Positions 5,879 to 12,979 of a stretch of DNA of 29,472 nt are shown in pieces. The position numbers and the translations under genes were made by a program. How positions within the stretch are numbered: position 1 is the stretch's first letter; every line of letters starts with the position of its first letter. Under the pieces are notes generated by a model, which ran no database searches, was not told where the DNA came from, and worked only from the letters and a program-made list of their open reading frames with translations. This stretch comes from JAQBGV01 sp032128395 (GTDB lineage Bacteria; Planctomycetota; UBA8108; UBA1146): positions 1 through 29,472 of the forward strand of contig JAQBGV010000074.1 in assembly GCA_032128395.1 (NCBI GenBank). The letters run 5' to 3'.

Positions 5879-7000
5879 TTGAGCCTGGAATTCCACCTCA
5901 CCCACTACGAGCGATATCGCAAGGAGGGGATCGAGGCCCACCGCGGCGGCGATGCGGACCGGGCGCGCTTCTGTCTCCTCAAGTCCGCGGAGCATCTCTT
6001 CGCGGTCGCGAAGGCGAGCCAGGGGCGGCTGAAGGAGGAGCGTGCTCGCCGCGCCGCGGAGCTGGTCGAGCTCGCGAACCGGGTGAAGAGCGGTGTTGCG
6101 ACCCATCCGGACGGCCGTCGCAGGGAGTCCGATGACGCGGACGGCGAAGGAGCCACGGGGGGGGATCGGTACCTGATCGGCGAACGACCCGACGTCACCT
6201 TCGATGACATCGCCGGGCTCGAGGACGTCAAGGACGAGGTGCGACTGAAGATCATCTACCCGTTTCGGCACCCGGAGAAGGCGGAGCGCTACGGGATTCG
6301 CCCCGGCGGTGGAATCCTGCTGTACGGCCCACCCGGAACTGGAAAGACACTGATGGCACGCGCCGTCGCTGGCGAGACCGACTGCTCCTTCTTCACCGTC
6401 AAACCGTCCGAGATTCTCTCGAAATGGGTCGGTGAGGCAGAGCAGAACATGGCTGCGCTCTTCCAGTCGGCGCGCGAGCGTTCACCCGCCGTGATCTTCA
6501 TCGACGAGATCGAGGCACTCGCGCCGCGTCGGGCGGAGAATCGATCGAGCGTGATGGCCCGTCTCGTCCCCCAGATTCTCGCGGAACTCGAGGGCTTCAG
6601 CGGCAGGCAGGGAGCGATCCTCTTTCTCGGGGCGACGAACGAACCGTGGAGCCTCGATCCCGCGATCTTGCGTCCCGGCCGCTTCGATGAGCGGATCTAC
6701 ATCGGTCTCCCCGACCTTCCGGCCCGGCAGCGGATGCTCGAGATCCACCTCGAGGGCCGCCCCCTCGCGGATGATCTCGACCTCCCGCGGATCGCCGGAT
6801 TGATCGAGGGCTTCAGCGGTGCGGACATCCGGAGCCTCTGCCGAAAAGCTGCGGATGACGCATTCCGCCGGGCGATCGACGGCGACGAAGCCCCGATCGA
6901 CCAAGAGCTCCTCCTCCAGAACTTGAAGGACATGCCTCCATCGGTGCGCTCCGAGGACCTCGAGCGGTTCGTCCGCTATCGGGGGGAGGAGGCGAGCTGA
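5879..7000 (+). CDS. Vps4/katanin-type AAA ATPase with N-terminal MIT-like domain
   Basis: Residues 1-70 look like a MIT three-helix bundle: YRKEGIEAHRGGDADRARF (10-31) matches the helix-G-D-x-x-x-A-x-x-x-Y pattern, followed by two more amphipathic helices. A linker (71-100) leads to one AAA module. This has Walker A GPPGTGKT (150-157), pore loop SKWVGE (181-186), Walker B VIFIDE (205-210), sensor-1 GATNEPW (251-257), the RPGRFDER arginine-finger region (265-272) and GFSGADIRSLCRKA (311-324). The C-terminal PSVRSEDLERFVRY (354-367) matches the PSV-x-x-eDl-x-x-y end of Vps4, spastin and katanin. The beta domain inserted in Vps4 is absent. TTG 5879 has GGAAGGA eight bases upstream, and earlier starts fall inside protein C. 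The role inferred is ATP-driven remodelling of the ESCRT-III-like filaments encoded immediately upstream. Catalytic residues are complete. Confidence 0.88.
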   Translation: MSLEFHLTHYERYRKEGIEAHRGGDADRARFCLLKSAEHLFAVAKASQGRLKEERARRAAELVELANRVKSGVATHPDGRRRESDDADGEGATGGDRYLIGERPDVTFDDIAGLEDVKDEVRLKIIYPFRHPEKAERYGIRPGGGILLYGPPGTGKTLMARAVAGETDCSFFTVKPSEILSKWVGEAEQNMAALFQSARERSPAVIFIDEIEALAPRRAENRSSVMARLVPQILAELEGFSGRQGAILFLGATNEPWSLDPAILRPGRFDERIYIGLPDLPARQRMLEIHLEGRPLADDLDLPRIAGLIEGFSGADIRSLCRKAADDAFRRAIDGDEAPIDQELLLQNLKDMPPSVRSEDLERFVRYRGEEAS

Positions 7001-9009
7001 TGTTCCGCTCCGGTTCGAAGGATGAATGGCGGACCGACCGACTCGCCGAGGTTCGCGATACGGGAACGGTCCCGGCCGGCGCACGCGCTCTCTCCCTGCG
7101 GGGGAATGGTGCCGTGCTGAGGGCGGGAGAGACGCTCCTCGGACCTTCGATCCTCGCCCCGATGGAGTCCCTCGAAGTCGCGATTCGCTTCCCCGATCTG
7201 CCTGACCGCGATGGCGTCGTGGCCACCCTGGAGATCGTTCTCGAGATCGATCCCCCGGACGGTTCGACGGGGCTCCGCCTCCTGGCCGAGTCGATCGTCG
7301 GGCGCGCGAGCTACGACGCGGACGAACTCGCTGCTGAGCTCGCCGTCATCTGGTCCGACGCCCTCGCAACGCGGGCGGCGCGGATCCTCTGGGCCGAGGA
7401 GGGGGATCTCATCGAACGCCTCGAGCTCGCGAGCGACGTACCCGAATCGATCATCGCGGCTCTCTTCGACCGCGGGTTGCGACTCGAACGGACGAGGCTC
7501 GCGACTGCGACCTCGGTGCAGCTCACCGCCGCGCAAGAGTCCCGTCGGCAGCGGCGCGAAGAAGCGGCGCGAATCCGCGACCGGCTCGAATTTCTCGAAT
7601 TGTGGCAGAAGGAACAGAATGGCGAGGCCCTCGCCCGAGAAGAAGTCGAACGTCTCGCCGCCCACCTCCGCCAGCAGGGTCTGCTGCGGGAGATCGAGCA
7701 CGTTCGGGTGGAGCAGTTCGAGCAACTGCGTGTGCACGAGGATCTTGCGGTTGCTCGCGAGCGGCTGAACCGGAGACTCGAGAGAGAACGCTTGATCTCG
7801 ATGGTCGAGATCGATGGGGAGCGGCTCGCGAAGGAACTCGCCCAAGCCGAGCAACTCCAAAAGGCTTTCGAGAAGAACGGCTGGCTCGCGCTCGTTCAGG
7901 CGATCGGGGATCCGGAGGGCCAGACGCGCCTTCTCGAGCGGCTCATCGAAAAGGAGATGACACCCGAGCAGATCGCCGCGCGCGGTGCTTCGAACACTCA
8001 GGTCGAGCGGCTCGAGGCGCGGATCGAGTCTCTTCGGGTGCACATCGAGCGACGCGGAATCCCCGCTCCGCTCGCGGGCGCCGTCGGGCCTCTCGGGAAG
8101 ATCCGCCGAGTCTGGCTCGCTGCGGGTCTCGCCCTCTACAGAATCGATGGCGACCCTGCACTCGCCGACCGGGAAGCACGTCCGGTGCTCCCTCCGGAGG
8201 AGATCGGCTATCTCCGCTCCGTGCGCATCTGTCGGGACGCAGACGGAGTCATCGTCGCGGTCGGTGGACAAGCCGGGGTCGGCCTCTATCGGCCCGATGG
8301 CTCTCACTGGGAGATCTTCCGATTCCGACCGGGCGAAGCGGGACGCGGCGGCGCGAATGCGGTCGCGGTGCAGGGCGCCCTCGTCCTCGCGAGCCACTCC
8401 CGCCTCGGTCTGACGGTCTGGGACCGGAACGAGCCGCGCGGACTGCGTCGTCCGTACGAGGGAATACTGGTACAGAGTCGATCGACCCGATCCGTGCAAG
8501 AAGGAGACGACGGGGGTTGGATCTTCGGCCACGGCGCACAAGTCTTTCACGTGTCTGGAGGAGCAGACGAGGATGGCCTTCGCTCGCTCGGGACTCTCCC
8601 CGACGGGGTGACCGCGCTCTGCCGGGCCGGCGACGAAATCCGGGTCGGAACCCAGGACGGTAGCATTTACCGATCGACTGGAAACGGGGCGTGGCGGGAG
8701 CTCTCCTTCGTCAGCTCGGGACCGATCTACCAGATTTTCGCCCCTCGGACGTCCGGCCAACGACTCTGGATCGTCGGCGCGCGGCAGGCCGCAGTCCACG
8801 TGATCGATGACGATGGCGGGAAGCTCGCCGACTACCGCTGCCGTTATCCGATCCGCTGGGTCGGAGGCGGTGCCGGAGGGCCGTGCGCGGTCGACCGGTT
8901 CGGACAGCACCTCATCACGTGGAAGTGGGAGCACCCGGAGGCACCGGCTCGTCGAGTGCGAGTGCCGGATCAGATCCACTCGATCGCGATCGAGGAGGAG
9001 ACGCGATGA
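7000..9009 (+). CDS. SPFH-like, coiled-coil and beta-propeller protein
   Basis: A 669-residue protein in three parts. Residues about 20-175 resemble a divergent SPFH/band-7 domain: an opening pG-x-x-L-x-GP strand pair, a D-G-V-V-A-T-L-E-I-V-L-E-I strand, then L-x-AES...L...L...L helices and a G-L-x-L-x-R-T-x-L segment like the end of stomatin folds. Residues about 175-345 are very Glu/Arg/Leu-rich and predicted coiled coil. Residues about 345-669 show repeated W/Y-containing strand blades with G-x-D-G turns, probably a beta-propeller. No transmembrane segment is evident. ATG 7000 overlaps the ATPase stop by one base, so translation is coupled. SPFH proteins accompany PspA-type ESCRT-III proteins in other bacteria (for example the Bacillus ydjFGHI operon), which supports a scaffold role. 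The SPFH call is moderate and the propeller call is tentative. Confidence 0.6.
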   Translation: MFRSGSKDEWRTDRLAEVRDTGTVPAGARALSLRGNGAVLRAGETLLGPSILAPMESLEVAIRFPDLPDRDGVVATLEIVLEIDPPDGSTGLRLLAESIVGRASYDADELAAELAVIWSDALATRAARILWAEEGDLIERLELASDVPESIIAALFDRGLRLERTRLATATSVQLTAAQESRRQRREEAARIRDRLEFLELWQKEQNGEALAREEVERLAAHLRQQGLLREIEHVRVEQFEQLRVHEDLAVARERLNRRLERERLISMVEIDGERLAKELAQAEQLQKAFEKNGWLALVQAIGDPEGQTRLLERLIEKEMTPEQIAARGASNTQVERLEARIESLRVHIERRGIPAPLAGAVGPLGKIRRVWLAAGLALYRIDGDPALADREARPVLPPEEIGYLRSVRICRDADGVIVAVGGQAGVGLYRPDGSHWEIFRFRPGEAGRGGANAVAVQGALVLASHSRLGLTVWDRNEPRGLRRPYEGILVQSRSTRSVQEGDDGGWIFGHGAQVFHVSGGADEDGLRSLGTLPDGVTALCRAGDEIRVGTQDGSIYRSTGNGAWRELSFVSSGPIYQIFAPRTSGQRLWIVGARQAAVHVIDDDGGKLADYRCRYPIRWVGGGAGGPCAVDRFGQHLITWKWEHPEAPARRVRVPDQIHSIAIEEETR

Positions 9010-9866
9010 TCCCGGGCCTCTCGATCACCAAGTTGCTCCTCGGTACGACGCTTCTCGTCGGCGCGGGGATCGGGGCCGTTTCGCTCTTTTCTTCGGACCT
9101 TCCATCGGCGACTCCGCTCGAAGATCTCCCCGACCTCGTGCACAGCAGAGTCTGCGATCGCATCGCTAGGGAACTTCCCGAGCCCACGGGCGATGGGCGG
9201 CTGATCCTTCCCCCCATCACCGATGATCGAAACGAGGCGATCCGGACCCGCCTTGCTCGCTCGATCGACCGCACCGGTCGCTACGACGTCGTGCTCGCGG
9301 AGCGCCCTCAGCCCGATGGATGGCTCGAGTCGGAGGTGCTGCCGCAGCTCGCTGATTGGCTCGATGAGATTCCCGGATTCTCGTCCGCGGCTGACCGACC
9401 GGGGTGGCTGCTCGATGCCCAGGTCGGACCGCGCCCGCGCCAGGACGACGAGGAAGCACTCGATCTCTCCGTGGAGTGGCGTCTGCGAAATCTAAAGGAC
9501 GAGGGGCGACCGGTAGCAGCGGGTACGGCGGAGGAGCGGATCGAACGAAGTCTGGGAGATGCGGACTATCTACGCTTCCGGATCGGTGAAACGTCGGTCT
9601 GGGTGCGCGGATTTCTCTGGGCGGCGATCCTCCTCCTCCCCTGGCTGTTGGCGAAAGCCCTCTTCGTCGAAGTCCTCAGGAAGGAGTCGAACAGCTGGAA
9701 CGCCGCATTGTGGGCGCTCGCTGCGGCCCCGGGCGCGATCGCAGGATACATCCTCACCGCTTTCGCTGCGGGGTGGGGAGGATCCGTGATGGCGATCCTC
9801 GCCGGGGCGGCGACTTTGGTGCTCGCCTATGGATATCTCAACTTGCTCGAGGCGGCGCGCCGGTGA
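9006..9866 (+). CDS. Membrane protein with one N-terminal and three C-terminal TM helices
   Basis: The 286-residue product has a hydrophobic segment at residues 8-28 (signal anchor or TM1). A soluble domain of about 170 residues contains a DRIARELPEP...RYDVV-type alpha/beta segment, and three further hydrophobic helices lie at about 199-222, 231-253 and 259-281. With an even number of helices, both ends would be cytoplasmic and the soluble domain extracytoplasmic. I do not recognise the family. The soluble part (a segment ending GRLILPPI, then R.LARSIDRTGRYDVV) vaguely recalls lipoprotein/TolB-N-like alpha-beta folds. The start ATG 9006 overlaps the previous stop (ATGA), and the gene precedes the membrane kinase by 13 bases. 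Its place in the operon suggests a membrane receptor or anchor for the ESCRT-like machinery. Confidence 0.6.
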   Translation: MIPGLSITKLLLGTTLLVGAGIGAVSLFSSDLPSATPLEDLPDLVHSRVCDRIARELPEPTGDGRLILPPITDDRNEAIRTRLARSIDRTGRYDVVLAERPQPDGWLESEVLPQLADWLDEIPGFSSAADRPGWLLDAQVGPRPRQDDEEALDLSVEWRLRNLKDEGRPVAAGTAEERIERSLGDADYLRFRIGETSVWVRGFLWAAILLLPWLLAKALFVEVLRKESNSWNAALWALAAAPGAIAGYILTAFAAGWGGSVMAILAGAATLVLAYGYLNLLEAARR

Positions 9867-9879
9867 AGGAGGGCCGATC

Positions 9880-11364
9880 GTGATCACCGTGAAGAAGGGT
9901 GACCGCATCAGCGAGTACATCCTCGAGGAGCCCCTCGGACGGGGTGGCTTCGGCGAAGTGTGGCGCGCGCGGCACCATCTCTGGCAAGACCGTCAGGTCG
10001 CGGTGAAGATTCCGATCCGGCCGGAGGCGGTTCGAGATCTCTCCAACGAGGGGCTGATCCAGTCGACGCTCGACCACCCGGGGATCGCACGATCGCTCGG
10101 AATGGACACGAACGCGGATCCTCCCTACTTCATCGTCGAACTCGTCGAGGGTCGGAGTCTGAGGGCGATTCTGAAGGATCGTGGCAAGCTCCCCCCGCCG
10201 GAGGTGCTCGCGATCCTCGATCAAATCCTTTCGGTCCTCGAGTACGCACACTCTCGTGGGGTGATCCACCAAGACATCAAGCCGGAGAACATTCTTGTCA
10301 GCGAAGACGGGCAGGTGAAGCTGACCGACTTCGGACTCGGGCAGACCGTCAACGGGGAGTCTCTCCTCCTCTCGATGTCGCTGCGCAGTGAGGGCGCCGG
10401 CCCCGGGGGAACGTTTGGATACATCGCCCCCGAGATCCGTGACCAGGAGGGGTCTCCCGACGGACGAGCGGACCTCTATTCGGTCGGAATCCTCATCTTC
10501 GAGCTCCTCACCGGGCGTCGCCCGGCGGGCGGAGAGTTGCCGAGCGATCTCGAGTCGGACCTTCCGAGTTGGTGCGATCGAGTCTTTCGCGGACTCTATA
10601 CCCGCCGCGAGGCGCGCTTCGCCGATGTCAAGGGCGTGCGGGCATCCCTGAGCGAGTTCGGGGGGCCTCGGGTCTCCCCGCTCGTACCTCCCTCCGGCGA
10701 CTTCACTCACGGGGACGAAGCGAGCCGGATCCTTGGGGTCTCATCGGAACGTCTGCGCGAGCTCGTCGGCGCTGGACGGTTGCGGCCGGTGTCGGTTAAC
10801 GGATCGCTCCAATATGACCGCGCATCTCTTCTCTCCCTCGAACGGGAGATGACGGGACGACAGCGGTCGACTCCTCCCCCGGTCCCCGCTGGCGCAAGTC
10901 ACCCGGAATCCACCCGCGCGCGCCCGATCGGGACCACTCCTCGGGTTCGAGCGGTGCGCACCCCGGGAGACCTCGGTGATGCACCCGCGGCGGGACTCTT
11001 CGTCCGGGGGATCGCGGCAGGGATCGACCTCTGGTTCGTCGCGATCTTGCAGATGGTGATCGCTGGGCTCGGATTTCGAATCTCGCCCCATCTGCCGGTG
11101 TCCATCGTCGCTTGGTTCCTGATCTACACTTGGGTGAGCCACAGCGTGACGGGGCAGACCCTCGGCAAGCTGCTCCTCGGATTGCGAGTCGCCACCCCCG
11201 AGGGCAAAGCGCTCTCTCCGGCGCGCAGCTTCCTGCGAACCGCGGGCTACATCGCGAGCGTCGCGACCTTCGGCTTCGGCTTCTGGATCATCCCGTTCAA
11301 CGGGCGCCGTCGAGGCCTGCACGACTACATCGCGGATACGGTGGTCGTCTACGACCGGAAGTGA
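9880..11364 (+). CDS. Ser/Thr protein kinase with HTH and membrane RDD domain
   Basis: Residues 12-260 form a Hanks-type kinase: P-loop LGRGGFGEVW (19-28), AVK lysine K43, catalytic loop HQDIKPEN (130-137), DFG (150-152) and APE (183-185). The arginine of the usual HRD is replaced by Gln, so this is a non-RD kinase and may not need classical activation-loop phosphorylation. Residues about 275-325 look like an excisionase/MerR-type HTH (SRILGVSSERLRELVGAGRL, then an R-P-V wing). A Pro/Arg-rich linker leads to an RDD membrane domain (370-494) with two or three hydrophobic helices and the terminal GRRRGLHDYIADT signature. GTG 9880 has AAGGAGGG six bases upstream. The combination suggests membrane-linked phospho-control of the operon's products. 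The HTH may bind DNA or only protein. Confidence 0.87.
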   Translation: MITVKKGDRISEYILEEPLGRGGFGEVWRARHHLWQDRQVAVKIPIRPEAVRDLSNEGLIQSTLDHPGIARSLGMDTNADPPYFIVELVEGRSLRAILKDRGKLPPPEVLAILDQILSVLEYAHSRGVIHQDIKPENILVSEDGQVKLTDFGLGQTVNGESLLLSMSLRSEGAGPGGTFGYIAPEIRDQEGSPDGRADLYSVGILIFELLTGRRPAGGELPSDLESDLPSWCDRVFRGLYTRREARFADVKGVRASLSEFGGPRVSPLVPPSGDFTHGDEASRILGVSSERLRELVGAGRLRPVSVNGSLQYDRASLLSLEREMTGRQRSTPPPVPAGASHPESTRARPIGTTPRVRAVRTPGDLGDAPAAGLFVRGIAAGIDLWFVAILQMVIAGLGFRISPHLPVSIVAWFLIYTWVSHSVTGQTLGKLLLGLRVATPEGKALSPARSFLRTAGYIASVATFGFGFWIIPFNGRRRGLHDYIADTVVVYDRK

Positions 11365-11388
11365 TCCTTGGCGTGCCCCTCGCTCTCA

Positions 11389-12837
11389 TCACGGGGCGCG
11401 CTTCTCGAAAGGAATCCCGTACCGCTCGAGCCGGCGGTAGAGGTTCGTCTTCGGTATCCCGAGCCGACGCGCAGCTTCAGCCTTGTTCCCCCCAGTCTCG
11501 AGGAGCACATCCCGGACCACCCCGCCGCACACGACTCGCTCGAGGTGTCCGAGATCGCTGCCGATCTGATCGCGGATCTGTCGAGAGAGAGGGTGGGGGA
11601 TCGCAGTCTGGCGCAGGCGCGGAGAGAGCGACTCTGGCCCGATCCGGTCCGGGGAGAGGGCGTACGCCCGCTCGATCTCGTTTCGAAGCTCGCGCACGTT
11701 TCCCGGCCAAGGAAATCGCTCGAGTACTTCGAGAGTCGCGGGCTCCATCGGCGGCACCGCTCCGCCGTGGGCGCGTGCGACCCCCTTCAGGAAGTGGTGC
11801 GCGAGAAGGGAGACATCTCCCGATCGCTCTCGAAGCGGCGGCAGCTCGATCCGCACCACGTCGATTCGAAAGAGCAGGTCCGAGCGAAACTGTCCCTCGG
11901 CGACTCGGCGATCGATGTCGCGATGAGTCGCGCTGACCAAGCGGAAGTCGACCGGCCGCGGGCTCGCGCTGCCGAGGCGACGCACCTCGCGCTCCTGCAG
12001 TACCCGGAGCAGCTTCGACTGGAGGGAGCCGCCCATTTCTGCGATCTCATCGAGGAACAGGGTTCCTCCATCCGACTCCTCGATCAGGCCGGCGCGGGCG
12101 GAGTGCGCTCCCGTATAGGCACCCTTCTCCGTGCCGAACAATTCTCCCTCGAGGAGCGAGTCGGAGATCGCAGCGCAGTTCTCGCTGACGAATCGGCCCT
12201 TCCGTCGCGACAGCCGATGAAGCGCGCGGCCGACCAGCTCCTTCCCTGTTCCGCTCTCCCCGAGGATCAGCACCGACACCCGAGTCGCGGCGATCCGCTC
12301 GATGAGTCGCAGCACGTTCTGCAGGGCGGAGGAGCTCCCGATCAACTCGGGGAATTCGAACGAGATCGGCCGAAGCTCGGTGTTCACCTCGCTGGGTTGC
12401 TGACGGGGTCTACCCAAGGGTTCGGCGGTCGCACGCCAGACTCGACGCAACTGCGTGAACGGGGCTCCGAGGGTGGGAGGCGCGCTCCCGTCCTCTTCGA
12501 GCGACACGAACAGCAGACCTGGAGTCTCCCCGGTCCCCCCGAGGGCCCAGATCCGGCCCCCCGGAACCGCGAGTCCGGCTAGGGGTGCCTCCGATGGGGC
12601 CTCGATCTCGGCGGGGAGCCCGCGGCCGATCCCCACCACGATCTCCGCTCCCGCTTCGCTGGGCAGATAGATCGCTCCACCGATGCCACGAATGGAGGAG
12701 ACCACGGCCCGGAGCGCCGCGACGAGGGCCGGAGTCGGGGGATCCAAGCTCGCTCTAGTGTCGGAGGGAAGATCGGGCGGAGAGGGGCTGGCGAGGCCAG
12801 AGGCCGGCCGAGAGGGGACAGAATAGGGTTGGTTCAT
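11389..12837 (-). CDS. Sigma-54-dependent transcriptional activator (GAF, AAA+, Fis-type HTH)
   Basis: An NtrC-class enhancer-binding protein of 482 residues. The N-terminal ~170 residues look like a GAF-type sensor. The AAA+ domain shows Walker A GESGTGKE, the sigma-54 contact loop as GAYTGA (a tolerated variant of GAFTGA), Walker B GGTLFLDEI, RFRSDLLFRID and FPWPGNVREL. The C terminus is a Fis-type HTH (GNKAEAARRLGIPKTNLYRRLERYG). No receiver domain is present, so it probably senses a ligand or protein partner. ATG 12837 is chosen because GGAGG (12850-12846 on the minus strand) lies eight bases upstream; ATG 12843 is too close. It is convergent with the RDD kinase (24-base gap) and lies downstream of the large kinase on the same strand. 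Its targets are unknown, and I found no clear GG-N10-GC sigma-54 promoter in the upstream regions inspected. Confidence 0.9.
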   Translation of the reverse strand: MNQPYSVPSRPASGLASPSPPDLPSDTRASLDPPTPALVAALRAVVSSIRGIGGAIYLPSEAGAEIVVGIGRGLPAEIEAPSEAPLAGLAVPGGRIWALGGTGETPGLLFVSLEEDGSAPPTLGAPFTQLRRVWRATAEPLGRPRQQPSEVNTELRPISFEFPELIGSSSALQNVLRLIERIAATRVSVLILGESGTGKELVGRALHRLSRRKGRFVSENCAAISDSLLEGELFGTEKGAYTGAHSARAGLIEESDGGTLFLDEIAEMGGSLQSKLLRVLQEREVRRLGSASPRPVDFRLVSATHRDIDRRVAEGQFRSDLLFRIDVVRIELPPLRERSGDVSLLAHHFLKGVARAHGGAVPPMEPATLEVLERFPWPGNVRELRNEIERAYALSPDRIGPESLSPRLRQTAIPHPLSRQIRDQIGSDLGHLERVVCGGVVRDVLLETGGNKAEAARRLGIPKTNLYRRLERYGIPFEKRAP

Positions 12838-12904
12838 GCGCATCACCTCCACATCACAGGGGGAGCGAACCCGCCCGCCGGCCCAGCGGAAAGGGAACCC
12901 CTCC

Positions 12905-12933
12905 CTGTTACGCGAATAGTTGCGCAAAGTCAA
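12905..12933 (-). promoter_or_regulatory. Candidate sigma-70 promoter for the sigma-54 activator
   Basis: On the minus strand TTGACT (12933-12928) and TAACAG (12910-12905) are separated by exactly 17 bases. Transcription would start near 12898, leaving a leader of about 60 bases before ATG 12837. The -35 is strong and the -10 is poor. Confidence 0.4.
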
Positions 12934-12979
12934 CATTCAGTTCCGCCTGGGACGACCCCGTGTCCTTCCGAGGGTGGAA

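Noticed and set aside
5879..7000. AAA protein as FtsH or a proteasomal/ARC ATPase
   Set aside because: No protease HExxH domain, no OB/coiled N terminus. The N-terminal MIT-like helices and the PSV-x-x-EDL C-terminal helix fit the Vps4/katanin clade.
2405..11364. The ESCRT-like block as archaeal or eukaryotic contamination
   Set aside because: Shine-Dalgarno sites, overlapping starts, similar codon use and a continuous contig with typical bacterial salvage, sigma-54 and purine genes on both sides argue for a native bacterial locus.
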